DNA of 64,000 bases. Source: Myxococcales bacterium (GTDB taxonomy: Bacteria; Myxococcota_A; Polyangia; Polyangiales; JADJMO01). This document shows positions 33,168-44,886 of the stretch, in pieces. The notes below the pieces were generated by a model. That model searched no databases and had not been told where the DNA came from. It was given only the letters and a program-made list of their open reading frames with translations. How positions within the stretch are numbered: position 1 is the stretch's first letter; every line of letters begins with the position of its first letter. A program made the position numbers and the translations under genes. The stretch spans positions 186,001 to 250,000 of the forward strand of contig JADJMO010000008.1 of assembly GCA_016709545.1 (NCBI GenBank), read 5' to 3'.

Positions 33168-33209
33168 GGCGATCGAGGAGACGGACCGCGCGGGAGGACC
33201 TTGAACCGG

Positions 33210-34358
33210 CTATGTCGAGAGTGCACGCGCGACGCTGATCGAGGCCGCCTGGCGCCGTCCGGTGCGACCCCCCGCCCACGCCGGATCGACCGTGCAACCC
33301 AGGGCGTCGGCCATCTGGACCGCGTCGCCCGCGCGCCGCCCGAGGAAGCGCATGGCCGTGGTGCGCAGATCGACGCGCGGCGGCAGCGCGAGGCCCTCGC
33401 GGAGGAGCAGCTCGATGGCGTAGAAGCCCCACACGCCGAGGACATCGCCCTCGTGGAAGAACGCGGCGAGTCGGGCCTGGAACGCGGCGCGGTCCTCGCC
33501 GGCGAGCACGCGGTCGGTCGGGATGCCGGTGTGGTGCGCGAAACCCGGGGCCAGCGGGCGGCTCGGCGCGACGAACGCCTCGAACCGCTCGCCCGTCTCG
33601 ACCCGCTCCATCACCAGGTGGACGACCTCGGGGTGACCGCCGTGTTCGGTGCCGCGCGGCCAGGCGTTGGCCTCGCCGTAGGCCACCACGAGGCCCGCGC
33701 GGCGGAGCGGCAGCTTGCGCACGCGCGGCTTCTGGTTTGCCTTGCGCGCGAGGGCGGCGTGCAGATGGCGGCTCTCGGCGCGCTCGCGGGCGATGCGGAT
33801 CTGGTGGTCGACCATCGCGTCGAAGGCGCCGAGCACCGCGCGCACCGACCCGCCCCCGCGCAGCGGCTCGAGGCACTCGAGGGCGGCGACCGTGGCCTCG
33901 ATGGTGGAGACGCAGTGGTCGGCCGGCTCGCGTCGGATGCGGTAGTTGCTCGGCTGTGCGGGCTGGAACGCATAGCGTGGCAGGCGCGCGAGGGCCGGGT
34001 TCACGCGGAGGAGCTTGCGCGCCTGGGCCCAGGTGCCGTCGACGACGACGAGCGTGACCGGGGTGCTCGGCGGGTTCGCCGTGAGATCGACGGCGTCGGG
34101 GCCGGGCGCGAGCAGGATCGCCGGAGCCTCCGGGTCGGAGATCGCGCGCTGGAACGCCGGGTCGTCCTCGAACTCGACGCCGACGAGGCGGGTCGCGCCG
34201 AGGCAGCGCTCGACCATCCAGGCGGTGCCGATCGCGTTGTCGCTCTCGCGCGGGTGCTGCACGACCACGACCTTGGTGCGCGGCGCGCAGGTGACCAGGG
34301 CCTGGCAGATGCAGACCAGCGGGGGCCTCTGGCAGCCTTCGCAGTAGGCGCGGGACAT
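33210..34358 (-). CDS. DTW-domain tRNA-modifying enzyme fused to an exonuclease-like domain
   Basis: 382 residues from ATG 34358. Residues 1-215 are a DTW domain: zinc-type cysteines CEGCQRPPLVCICQAL, then VVVVQHPRESDNAIGTA and LVVVDGTWAQARKLLRVNPA (the D-x-T-W motif). DTW proteins such as TapT/YfiP make 3-amino-3-carboxypropyl-uridine in tRNA using S-adenosylmethionine. Residues about 225-370 resemble a DEDD exonuclease fold: LVVAYGEANAWP at the position of DxE, EVVHLVMERVETGERFEAFV, PLAPGFAHHTGIPTDRVLAG and GVWGFYAIELL. The first catalytic aspartate looks replaced, so it may be a binding module. Overall length is well above that of standalone TapT proteins. Confidence 0.8.
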   Translation of the reverse strand: MSRAYCEGCQRPPLVCICQALVTCAPRTKVVVVQHPRESDNAIGTAWMVERCLGATRLVGVEFEDDPAFQRAISDPEAPAILLAPGPDAVDLTANPPSTPVTLVVVDGTWAQARKLLRVNPALARLPRYAFQPAQPSNYRIRREPADHCVSTIEATVAALECLEPLRGGGSVRAVLGAFDAMVDHQIRIARERAESRHLHAALARKANQKPRVRKLPLRRAGLVVAYGEANAWPRGTEHGGHPEVVHLVMERVETGERFEAFVAPSRPLAPGFAHHTGIPTDRVLAGEDRAAFQARLAAFFHEGDVLGVWGFYAIELLLREGLALPPRVDLRTTAMRFLGRRAGDAVQMADALGCTVDPAWAGGRTGRRQAASISVARALST

Positions 34359-34497
34359 GGGGCGGGGGGGCGGGACGCTAGCCCAGCGACCGATTCGAGG
34401 CGACCAGCCGTCGCCGTCCGGTCGATCCGCCGCATTCTCGTGTGTCTTCGCGCGTGTTCCGGTAGAAGTGGTCGGGCCCCGAAGCGGGTTGGGATCC

Positions 34498-37400
34498 ATG
34501 GCCGACAAGAACCTGGAGCAGCTGCTCGACGTCCTGCAGAGCGCCCTTCTCGTGAACCCGGGCGACGGGTGGAAGCGCGTCCGCCTCGGTCAGACCCTGC
34601 AGAAGCTCGGGCGCCTCGACGAGGCGGTGGTGGCGTTCCGGCGCGCGGTCCGCGACAAGCCCGACTACCCCGAGGGGCACGCCGCGCTCGGCAGCGTGCT
34701 GGCCGAGCAGGGCAACTGGGCCGAGGCCGAGCCCACGCTGCGCAAGGCGATCGAGCTCAAGCCCGGAGCTCGTCGAGCCCCACGTCGAGCTCGCGCAGGG
34801 TACGCGCGGCTCGGCCAGCACGAGAAGGCGGCCATCGAGTTCAAGGCGGCGCTGGCGCTCAAGCCCGATCTCGTCTCCTTGCTGCGGGAGGCCGCTGCGA
34901 CCGCGATCGCCTCTCGCCGGTTCGACGAGGCCACGGAGCTACCTGATCCGCGCGCGCGAGCAGGCGCCGACCGAGCCCGAGATCTTGCTCTCCCTCGGGC
35001 TCGCGCACGGCGAGCTCGCGGCCTGGCCGGCTTCGCGCGAGGCGCTCGAGGCCTACGTCGCGCTGCAGGCGGGCAACGTCGAGGCGTGGGTCGCGCTGGC
35101 GCGGGCGTGCGCGGGGACGAACGATCGACGCGCGACCATCCATGCGCACGAGCGCACCATCGCGCTGCGCGCCGACGACCTCGTGGCGCACGAGGGGGCG
35201 GGCCTCGCCTACGCGCTCCTCGAGGAGCACGAGCCGGCGGTGCGCTTCTTGGAGCGCGCGGCGGCGCTCGCGCCGGACCGGGTCGCGATCCACCGCGCCC
35301 TCGGCGAGAGCCTGCTCGCGCTGTCGCGCTTCGAGCCCGCGGAGCGCGCGTTCGCCGCGGCCGTGCAGCTCTCGCCGCAAGAGGCGCCCTTGCACGTCGC
35401 GCGCGCCAAGGCGTTGCTCGGGCTCGGCCGCGACAAGGACGCGGCCGAGTCGCTCGAGCAAGCGCTCCGCTTCGACGGCACCCTCATCGAGGCGCTGCTG
35501 CTGCTCGCCAAGGCCTACCAGCGCCTCGAGCGCTCTTCGGACGCCACCAACACGCTGCGTCGCGCGGTGGCGGTGCGCGAGAGCGACGCGGCGCTCCACT
35601 GGGAGCTCGCGATCCACCTCGAGGCGCTCGGCCACTTTCCCCAGGCGCTCTCCGCGTTCCGCGACGCCGCGCAGCGCCGCACGGGGTTCGTCGAGGCCTA
35701 CCTGCACGCGGCCACGTGCGCGACCGAGCTCGAGCGCCTGCCCGAGGCGGTCAGGAGCTCGAGACCGCCATCGCCGCCGCCCCCGACCGCGCGGAGGCGC
35801 ACCGCCGCCTCGGCATCACCCACCGGGCGCTCGGGGATCACGGCGCCGCGGCCAAGGCCCTCGCCACGGTGAGCCGACTCGACGCCGAGGACGCCGAGGC
35901 CCTCGTGTGGCTCGCCGACAGCCAGGGCCGCATCGGGCAACGCGACGACGCGCTCTCCAACATCCGCCACGCGCTCCGTCGTCGCGGCGACGACCCCGAG
36001 GCGCGCGCGTTGCACGGCCGGCTCCTCGCCGAGGCGCAGCGTCACGCGGAGGCGATCGACGAGCTCGAGGCCTCGCTGCGCCTCCAGGCCGACGTCCCCG
36101 AGGTGCTGTTCCAGCTCGGGAGCAGCCAGCGCACCCTCGGCAAGCTGGGGCCCGCCGAGCAGTCGCTCGCGCGCGCGGTGCGGCTCGTGCCCAAGGAGCC
36201 GCGCTACCAGGACGCGCTCGGCCAGCTGTTCCTCGAGCTCGGCCGATACGAAGAGGCGGTCGAGTCGCTCGAGCAAGCCGACCACCTGCGCGCCAACGAC
36301 GCCTCCACCCTGCGCGCGCTCGGCCTCGCGTACCTGCGCTTCGATTCGCCCCGCGAGGCGCAGCGCACGCTCGAGAAGGCGCTCGCCCTGGGCCCACCCT
36401 CGGCGACCGCGCAGCTGCACCTCGCCAAGGCGTGCGAGACCCTGAAGCAGCCCGACGAGGCGCGCCGCGCGCTCCTGGCCGCCGTCCAGCTCGACCCGAA
36501 GCTCGCCGAGGCGCAGCTCGACCTCGGCGTCTCCTACGCGCGCACCAAGGAGCTCGACCTCGCCGTGCGCCACCTCGAGGAGGCCATGCGGCTCGCGCCC
36601 GAGGTCACCCAGGTCTACTTCGAGCTCGCGCGCGTGCGGCGGCTTCGCGGCGAGACCGACGACGCGGTGCAGGCCTGGAAGCAGCTCCTCCGCGCGCGAC
36701 CCGACGACGCCGACGCGCAGTTCGGGCTCGCCGAGACCTACGCGCACGGCGGTCGAGACAGCGACGCCCTCCCCGTGCAGCAGGCCGCGATGCGCCTCGA
36801 TCCCGCGCGCGCGGGGGCGCCGCGGCTCCTCGGCGAGATCCTCGCGCGCCTCGGTCGACACGACGACGCCATCGCCCCGCTGACCACCGCGGTGGAGGCC
36901 GAGCCCGCCGACGCGGCGCTACTCGCGCTCCTCGCCGCGTGCCAGGAGAAGACCGGCCGCACCGGCGACGAGATCGCGGCCCTCACCCGCGCGGTCGCCG
37001 CCGACCCGACCAACGCCGCGCTGCAGCGTCGGCTCGGCCTCGCCCACCTCAAGGCCGCGCACCCGGTCGAGGCGATCGCCTCGCTCACCCAGGCGCTCAC
37101 GCTCGACCCGAAGCTCCTCGATCTCGAGGCGCCGCTCGGCGCGCTGCACCGCGAGGCAGGGCAGAAGGCCGCGCGCATGGGCGACCACGCCACCGCGGCG
37201 ACCGAGCTCGCGAACGCGCGCCGCTACCAGCGCACCGACGCAGAGCTGTGCGTCGAGGAGACGACGTCCCTGCGCGCGCTCGACCGACACGTCGAGGCGC
37301 TCGCCGCGGCGCGACGCGCGAGCGAGCTCGCGCCGGATCGCCTCGAGGTCTGGCAGACGATCGGCGAGCTCTGCGACGCGACCGACGATCCGCGCGGGGC

Positions 37401-40400
37401 CAAGGCCGCCTACGAGAAGGTCGTCACGTCCCGCCCCGAGCGCTTCGAGGCCCAGCTCGGCCTCGGCCGCGCCCTCGTACGCCTCGGGCTCGACAAGGAC
37501 GCGACCGTCCCGCTCGCCCGCGCGAGCGAGCTGCGCCCCGAGGACGTCGCGGCGCTCGAGCCGCTGGCCCTCGCGCTCGAGAAGGACAAGCAGCTCCCGG
37601 CCGCGCGCGACGCGTTCGCGCGCCTCGTGCGCCTGCGCCCGCTCGACGTCGATCCGCTACGTCGCCTGGCCGCTTGCCACGTCGCGCTCGGCGAGGACGA
37701 GCCCGCGCTCGCCGCGCTGACCACGCTGTCCCGGCTGGCCCCCACCGACCTCGAGGTGGTCGCGACCATCGCGGCCTGCGAGGAGCGGCTCGGCCGCATC
37801 GAGGCGAGCGTGGTGTCCCTCGAGAAGCTGCTCTCCGCCGAGCCGGAGCGCACCCCGGCGCGGCGCACGCTCGCGCTCGCCTACGCGCGCCTCGGTCGTC
37901 ACGCCGAGGTCGTGCCCGCTGCGACCGTCGTCCTGCGTGGTCGCCCGGACGACCCGCCGCTGCTGCTCGCGCTCGCGCAGGCCCTCTTGCGCACCGATCG
38001 CGCGGCAGAGGCGGCCGATCGCGCCACGGAGCTCGTGCGGCTGACGCCGGACCTCGCGTCGCTCTCGGTGCTCGCCGAGGCGGAGCTGACCCTCGGTCAC
38101 GACGACGCGGCGACGAGCGTGCTCGAGCGCCTGCTGCCGATGCCCGGCGCGGCCGCCGACGTGCCCACGAGGCTCGACGCGCTGACCCGCAAGCGCGCCG
38201 CGGCCCTCGAGGAGCGCAAGGACCTGCTCGGCGCGCTCGCGGCCTACCAGCGCTCGGCGCAGCTCGCGCCCGACGACCCGGCGCTGCCGCTCGCCATCGG
38301 GCGCTGCCAGCACGGCCTCGGGCGCGCGCAGGAGGCGCTCGACACGCTGCGCGAGTCGCTGCGCAAGCACCCGAACCACGACGGCTCGTGGCTCTTGCTC
38401 GGCCGCCTCTACACCGAGGGTGGCTTCGCGCGCGAGGCCGCCGAGGCCTACCGCAAGGTGCTGCTGGTCGACGCCCGGAGTTTCGACGCGCTCTCCGGCC
38501 TCGGGTTCGCGTGCGCGGATCTGGGCCTCACGGACGAGGCGAGCGAGGCCCTCGGCAAGGCCGCGCAGCTGCGCCCCGACGACGTGGCGGTCAAGACCCG
38601 CCTCGCCGGCCTCCACCAGAAGAGCGGTCGCAGCGACGACGCGATCCGCGCCCTCCTCGATCTGCGAGGCCTCCGCGCGCTCACGCCGGACGAGCTGCGC
38701 CGGCTCGGCCTCTTGCTGGGCGAGGCGGGTCGGCACGGAGAGGCGATCGATCCGCTCGTCGAGGCGCTGGCTTCCGCGCCGCAAGACGTCCCGTTGCTCG
38801 AGGCCCTCGCGCGTGCACACGAGGCCGACAAGGACGACGCGGCCACCGCCCCCGTCCTCGCGCGTCTCGTGACCGCCGCGCCGAACCACGTGGACGCGTC
38901 GTCGCGCCTCGGCTTCGTCTACGCGCGGCTCGGCGAGCACGGCCGAGCGGCGGCCGCGTTCGAGGCCGCCCGCACGCGCGAGCCCGCGCGCGCCGAGACC
39001 CTGCGCGCCCTCGCGGCCTCGTACGAGGTGCTCGGAGACGAGCCCGCTCGCCGCACCGCCCTCGAGGCACTGGTCGCGCTCACGCCCGACGACGGCGCGG
39101 CCCACCGCGCGCTCGGCCTCGCGTACGAGGCGGCGAAGCGGGTCGATCGCGATCGCCTCGCTCGGGCGCGCGGACGATCTCGCGCGGCACCGACGGCGAC
39201 GCCCGCGCGCCTCACGCGGCTGCACCTCGAGCGCGCCGGAGCCGGGGGCGCGGCAGAGGCCGACCTCGGCGCCGCGCGCCGCTTCGCGACCGACGACCCG
39301 GCGCTCCTGCTCGACGTCGCCCGCGCCTACGCACAGCGCAAGCTCGTGAAGGACGCGGTCGCGACCGCGCGCGAGGTGCTCCGTCGCGTGCCCGGCGACG
39401 TCGACGCGGCGCTGCTCGTCGGCGGCTTGCTCGAGGGCGAGGGAGACCCGCGCGGCGCGGCCGAGGCCTACGAGCACGCGCTCCAGCACCGCCTCGACGC
39501 GGTGGAGGCGCTGTTCGGCGCGGGCCGCACGTACGTCGCGCTCGGCAAGGCGCGCGAGGCGGTCGCGATGCTCCGTCGCGCCGTGCAGGTCGAGCCCGCG
39601 CGCGTCGAGCTCCATCGTCTGCTCGCGACGACCCTCGCCGGTCTCGGAGAGAAGGAGGACGCCGTCGCAGCGTACGGCGAGGTCGTGCGCCTCGCCCCCG
39701 ACGACGCTGCCTCGCTGCTCGCCCACGGTCGCCTGTTCGCGTCGCTCGGCCGACACGAAGAGGCGCGCCCGGCGTTCGAGCGCGCGCTCGTGGTGCGCCC
39801 GGGCGACGCGGAGATCCTGCTCGAGCTCTCGGCCACGCGCGCCAAGCTCGGGCTCGGCGCCGAGAGCCTCGAGGCCGCCGAGCAGCTGGCGAAGGCCGCG
39901 CCCGACGACGCCCGCGCACAGCGCTTGCTCGGCGAGGCCTACGTGGCCGTCTCGCGTGAAGCGGAGGCGATCACCGCGTTCGGTCGCTCGCTCCTCCTCG
40001 ACAAGAACCTCGGTGAGGTGGCCGAACGCCTCGGGGGTCTCCTGCACGCCCGCGCGCGCCGCGGCCTCGACGACAAGCAGTGGGACCAGGCGCTCCCCGA
40101 CCTCGAGCGCGCGGCCGAGCTGCTCGTGCAGGATCCGGAGCCGTGCCTCGACCTCGCGCGCACACTCGGTCGCCTCGGTCGCCTGCAGGACGCGATGGCC
40201 GCCGCCCAGCGCGCGATCGATCGCCGCCCCGACCACGTCGCCGCCTTCGTGTTCCTCGGCGCGGCCCAGGCCAAGGTCGGGCTGCACGAGCCGGCCGCGG
40301 CGTCGTTCGCCTCCGCGGCGCGCTTCGACAAGGACTCGTTCCCGGCGCTGCTAGGGCTCGGCCTGTCGAGCGTGGCGCTCTCGCGCAACCGCGAGGCCGA

Positions 40401-43058
40401 GGACGCGCTCGGTCGCGCGGCCGCGCTGCGCCCCGAATCGCCCGAGGTGCACGTCGCTCTCGCGCGCTTGCTGGGCCGCTCGGGCGCACCAAAGAGGCGG
40501 TCGCCGCGTGGGAGCGCGTGCGCGCGCTCCGCGAGCTCGGTCCGGACGAGCAGCGGGCGCTCGGGCGCCTGCGGGCCACCGAGGGCGACAGCGGCGGCGC
40601 CGTCGAGGCGCTCGAGGTCGCGGTCGCGGGCGGCGCCACCGACCTCGACACCCTGCTCGACCTCGCCGGGGCCTACGAGGCGAAGGGGCGCACGGACGAC
40701 GCGATCAAGACGCTCGAGAAGGTGATCGCTGTTTCCCCTGACCACCTCGGCGCCAACGCGCGCCTCGGCGCGTGCCTCGCCAAGGTCGGTCGTCACGAAG
40801 ACGCCGTGCGCGCGCTCTCGATCGCGCGCCGGGCCGAGCCGCCGCCGCTCGCCGTGCTGGAGCAGCTCGCCGAGAGCCTCACGCACCTCGGGCGCAAGCT
40901 CGACACCGTGCAAGCGCTCACCGCGCGCGCAGCGCTCACCCCCAACGATCCCAACTGGCTCGCGCGGCTCGGCGCGGCGCTCTCCGACGTCGAGCGCGAC
41001 GAAGAGGCGGCGACCGCGTTCGAGCGGGCCGCGGCGCTTCCTGGTGCGCCGCCCGACACCACCACGCGACTCGCGGAGGCGCACCTCGCCTCGGCGCAGC
41101 GCGAGGCCAAGAACCAGCGCTGGGAACCGGCGGTCGAGCGCTATCGGCGCTGTCTCGCCGTCGACCCGAAGCACGCCGTCGCGCGCCTCGGGCTCGGGCG
41201 CGCTCTCCTCGCGCTCGGTCGTGTCGACGAGGCCGCCTCGGCCGTCGAGGGCGCGCTCGGCGCCGAAGCCACGGCGCGCGAGGCTGCCACGTTCCTCGGC
41301 CACCTCTACCTGAAGCACGGTCGCTACGACGAGGGCGCGCGCGTGTTCGCCTTCGCGTCCGAGCGCTTCCCCGACGTGTTCGCCTTCGCGCTCTCGCTCG
41401 GCCAGAGCCAGCTGGCGATGGACCGCCTGCCGGAGGCGGCCAAGGCGCTCCGCCGCGCGGTGGCGCGCGATGCCACGCACGTCGTCGCCAAGCGGCTCCT
41501 CGCGCAGACCCTCGACGCCCTCGGCGACGCGGGCGCGCGCGCGGCGTGGGAGGCGGTCGGCGAGGGGGGCGGCGACGCGGACGCGGATCTGCGCGTCGGC
41601 CTCCTGTATGCGGGTGAGGGCCGGCACGAGGAGGCCATCGCGGCGCTCGTGCGCGCCAGCCGGAGCAAGCCAGACGACGTCTCGCTGCACCTCGAGCTCG
41701 CTGCGTCGTACGAGGCGCTCGGGCGCTTCGCCGACGCTGCGCCATCCCTCTCGATCGCCGCGCGCGCGATGCCCGCCGACCCGGCCCTCGCGGCCCGTGT
41801 CGGGCGCGCGTTCGTGGAGATGGGTCGGCCGCGCGAGGCCGTCGAGCCGCTGCGTCGCGCGGCGCGTGCCAGGCCCACGCTCGATCTCCTCGTGCGCCTC
41901 GCCGACGTCCACGAGCAGCTCGGCGATTCGGCCGAGGCGCTCGACGCCATCGAGGCCGCCACTCGCCTCGCGCCCGGCGACGGCGTCCTCGCGCGCCGTG
42001 CAGCGCTCGGGCGTGTGGCCGTCGGTCCGCCCGAGCTCGCGGTGCCCTCGCTCGATCGCGCGATGTCGCTCGCGCCCTCCCCCGATCTCACCAAGGCGCT
42101 CACCGAGCTGTGCCGCAACGAGGCCCGCCGCGCGCTCGGCGAGGGCCGCCTCGACGACGCCCGCCCCTGGCTCGCGCGGCTCGTCGATCTCGACCCTAAC
42201 GACGCCGACCTCGGGGTCGCTTACGCGCGTGCGCTCGACTCCGAGGGTCGACGCGAGGACGCCTGGGAGCTCGCGGGACGCATCCTCGAACAGCACCCCG
42301 AACACCTCGGCGCGGCGATGTTCGTGGCCGCCAAGTTCGCGCGGCAGGGCTACCACGACCAGGCCGCCGACGCGCTCGCCGGGGCGCAGCCGCACCACCC
42401 GGACAACGTCCCGCTGCTCCTCTTGCTCGGCGATTCCTGCCTCGCGTCGGGGCGCAAGGAGGAGGGAGCGGTCGCGCTCGACCGCGCCCTCGCGCTCGAT
42501 CCCCGTCTGCGCGACGTCGCCGCTCGATCGGGCCGCGCGTGGTACGAGCTGCAGCGCTGGCCCGAGGCCGCCGCCGCGCTGACGCGCGCCACCCGCGAAC
42601 AGTCCGAGGACGCTGCGCTGTGCGAGGCGCTCTCCACCGCCGAGCAGCAGTCGGGGCGCTTCGACGCCGCGGCCGCGGCCTGGCAGCGCGTGATCGAGCT
42701 CGGGCGCACCGACGCGCCGGCCTACGTCCACCTCGGCACACTGCACGAGCAGGCGAGCAAGCCGGAGGCCGCGTGGCACGCCTTCCACCGCGCGTTCGAG
42801 GCCGACGGGCAGGACGTCGACGTGATCCGTCGACTCGCCGAGGCCACCCAGACCCTGGGCCGCACGGGCGAGGCGGTCCAGTGGCTGCAGCACGGCGTGC
42901 GCATAGCGCCCCGCGACGCGAACCTCCGCTACACCCTCGCGCTCGGTCTCCTGTCGATGGATCGCCGCGCGGAGGCGATGGTCGAATACGAGGCGCTCGG
43001 TCGCCTCGACACGGCGCTCGCCACGCAGCTGTACTACGCGCTCGGCGGCCGTGGATGA
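34498..43058 (+). CDS. Giant tetratricopeptide-repeat protein (~2,850 residues), interrupted by several frameshifts
   Basis: From ATG 34498 the strand is continuously coding for TPR helices (units such as GRLDEAVVAFRRAVRDKPDY and LGQLFLELGRYEEAVESLEQ) up to TGA 43058, but in changing frames. Breaks are seen at about 34765 (+1), 34801 (-1), 34939 (+1), 35752 (-1) and 40479 (-1), plus a possible compensated pair near 39140-39185. Undoing the five gives exactly 2,854 codons. No signal peptide, membrane helix or catalytic domain is seen; the protein is TPR throughout, so a scaffold for protein-protein contacts is likely. The GNAT gene begins in an ATGA overlap. TPR superhelices this long are exceptional. 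Confidence 0.75.
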
Positions 43059-43843
43059 TCGAGCTGCGTGCGGCCCACGACGACGACTACGAGATCTTCA
43101 CCCACCTGTTCCGCGAGCTCGCTGTGCCGGATCCGACGCCGTCACGACAGAAGTGGCGGGACGAGATGGCGCCTCACGCCGCGGTCGCCCTCGAGGACGG
43201 CATCGTCGTGGGGTACTGCTACTTCCAGATCTTCACCGAGGTCGGGTACGTGCGTCACCTCGTCGTCTCGCCGACCGCGCGCCGCGGCGGCGTCGGGCGA
43301 GCGCTCATGGCCGACGCGCGGGGACGCTTCTCCGAGGCGGGTTGCACGCGGTGGTGCCTCAACGTGAAGCCCGACAACGTCCCCGCGATCAGGCTCTACC
43401 AGAGCCTCGGGCTCGAGGTGCAGCGCGAGTCCGCGACGGTCCGGCTCGCGTGGAGGCACGTGCCGCGGCTCCCGACCACGACCGCGTCGGCGGTGCTGGA
43501 CGATGCGTACGACGAGGCGGTGGAGCATCGGTTCGACCTCCCGAAGGGGCAGCTCTCGGCGGCCCGGGCCCTGCCGGGCCGGGTGCTGGTCACGCTGCTC
43601 GAGGGCGGCGTCGTCGTCGGCTTCGCGTCGTTCGACCCGGCGTTTCCCGGCGCCTTTCCTTTCCGCGTCGCGACCGCCGCGCACGCACGACCCCTGCTCG
43701 AGGCGCTCCGGGCCCACGCCGCGCCCGACGACGACTGGGTGAGCGTCGTGGTCGACGACGGTCCGCTCGTGCAGCAGGCGTTGCTCGCCGCCGGGGGCGA
43801 GGTGCGCCTCCAGATCCTCCACCTCGCGGGTCCTCTCGCGTGA
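43055..43843 (+). CDS. GNAT N-acetyltransferase with second GNAT-like half
   Basis: 262 residues from ATG 43055, overlapping the TPR stop as ATGA. Residues 1-150 are a standard GNAT fold: motif A YVRHLVVSPTARRGGVGRAL with the acetyl-CoA pyrophosphate loop (R-x-x-G-V-G-R/A), and motif B NVPAIRLYQSLGLEVQ. The C-terminal 110 residues (GQLSAARALPGRVLVTLLEG ... VVVGFASFDPAFPGAFPF) look like a divergent second GNAT half without a clear CoA loop, a layout known in some two-domain GNATs. Acceptor unknown. Coupling to the TPR gene suggests that the acetyltransferase may modify or be guided by it, which is inference. Confidence 0.82.
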   Translation: MIELRAAHDDDYEIFTHLFRELAVPDPTPSRQKWRDEMAPHAAVALEDGIVVGYCYFQIFTEVGYVRHLVVSPTARRGGVGRALMADARGRFSEAGCTRWCLNVKPDNVPAIRLYQSLGLEVQRESATVRLAWRHVPRLPTTTASAVLDDAYDEAVEHRFDLPKGQLSAARALPGRVLVTLLEGGVVVGFASFDPAFPGAFPFRVATAAHARPLLEALRAHAAPDDDWVSVVVDDGPLVQQALLAAGGEVRLQILHLAGPLA

Positions 43844-44155
43844 GGCGGCTCCTCACGCTGTTGCTCGTCGGGTGCTCGACCCGGGAGCCCGCTTCGGTCA
43901 AGGCCGCAGCCAACCCTTCGACGGCACCGAGCCCGAGCGCCGCCGTGAGCACCCCGAGCGCGCCACCCCCGTGACCGCCAGCGTCGCGCGCGCGCCACGC
44001 CGACTGAGGTGTGCAAGAAGCTGAGCGACGAGTGCGACCACGGTTGCCCACCGCTCGAGGCCGGGCGGGGCTGCCTGAAGAAGTGCGGCTGCAAGTGGAT
44101 CGGGTGTCAGCGCAGGTGTGACGACGCGGGCGAGGTCGACTTCACCTGCCACTGA
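43840..44155 (+). pseudogene. Cysteine-rich small lipoprotein, frame broken
   Basis: From GTG 43840 (GTGA overlap with the GNAT stop) the frame reads VRRLLTLLLVGCSTREPASV, a lipoprotein signal with lipobox LLVGC, then a Ser/Pro/Ala linker ending at a TGA at 43972-43974. In another frame, 43997-44155 reads PTEVCKKLSDECDHGC, GCLKKCGCKWIGCQRRC and VDFTCH to a TGA: nine cysteines in about 50 residues. The lipoprotein leader plus this Cys-rich domain would form one about 105-residue protein if bases are missing in the CCCCC run at 43966-43970 and the CGCGCGCG run that follows. Function unknown; the fold is probably disulfide-stabilised or metal-binding. Confidence 0.55.
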
Positions 44156-44186
44156 CGGGGCGAGCGCGCCGCGCTACGCGAGGTCG

Positions 44187-44882
44187 ATGGTCTCCAAGGG
44201 GTTGGTCGTCGTGGGTGTGTGTGGCTTGCTCGGCTGTGATCACGGGGGCGCGCCGCCTTCCGGTCCGACGAGCGCTGGATCGACGAGCGCTGCTTCCGCC
44301 TCGACGTCGAGCGCGCCCTCCGCCTCGACGATCGCGAGCGCTCCCGCGTCGGCTTCGGCCGTGGCCTCTACGCCGCCGCCGCCCCCGCCGCTCACCGTCC
44401 CGAGCACGTGGACACCGTTCGCCAGCAAGAAGCTCGGCTTCAGCATCTCCTACCCGAAAGACCTCTTCGAGCTGAAGGAGACCGCGACGCAGGTCACGCT
44501 CTTGAGCAAGCTGTCGCGCGACGAGCTCGGCGGGGATCCCAAGCCGAAGAAGTGGGTCTACGGCGTCACCCTCCTCGGGAGCAAGCTCACGCCCGAGGGC
44601 TACCTGGAGAAGGAGTTCAAGCCGTTCTACACGGCCGCTTTCCCCGGCAAGAAGTTCAAGGAGACGGAGTCGATCACCGCCGTGAAGGTCGCCGGCAAGG
44701 ACGGCTACCAGCTGTTCGCCGGGGTCGAGGGCTACAACCAGCGGGTCGTCGTGCTGCCCACGGGCAAGGAGAGCTTCGTCCTCCAGCTCCGGTCGATCGG
44801 CGGCGTGATGGGCCCGAACATCCCCGAGGACGAGCAGGTCAAGACCTTCGACCAGCTGCTCCTGTCGTTGAAGCTGGACTGA
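44187..44882 (+). CDS. Lipoprotein with low-complexity Ser/Ala linker
   Basis: 231 residues from ATG 44187. MVSKGLVVVGVCGLLGC gives the lipobox at C17. A Ser/Ala/Thr-rich spacer of about 60 residues ending in a run of prolines leads to a folded domain: WTPFASKKLGFSISYPKDLF, EYLEKEF-like turns and a C-terminal KTFDQLLLSLKLD. The phrase LGFSISYPKDLF recalls the PsbP-like/DUF1795 class that binds in envelope complexes, a weak resemblance only. The gene is convergent with the coiled-coil Roadblock gene (4 nt apart). Confidence 0.64.
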   Translation: MVSKGLVVVGVCGLLGCDHGGAPPSGPTSAGSTSAASASTSSAPSASTIASAPASASAVASTPPPPPPLTVPSTWTPFASKKLGFSISYPKDLFELKETATQVTLLSKLSRDELGGDPKPKKWVYGVTLLGSKLTPEGYLEKEFKPFYTAAFPGKKFKETESITAVKVAGKDGYQLFAGVEGYNQRVVVLPTGKESFVLQLRSIGGVMGPNIPEDEQVKTFDQLLLSLKLD

Positions 44883-44886
44883 GCGG

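Noticed and set aside
43972..43974. Ending a 44-residue lipoprotein gene at TGA 43974
   Set aside because: The cysteine-rich frame immediately after, plus repetitive sequence at the junction, makes a frameshifted longer gene more likely.
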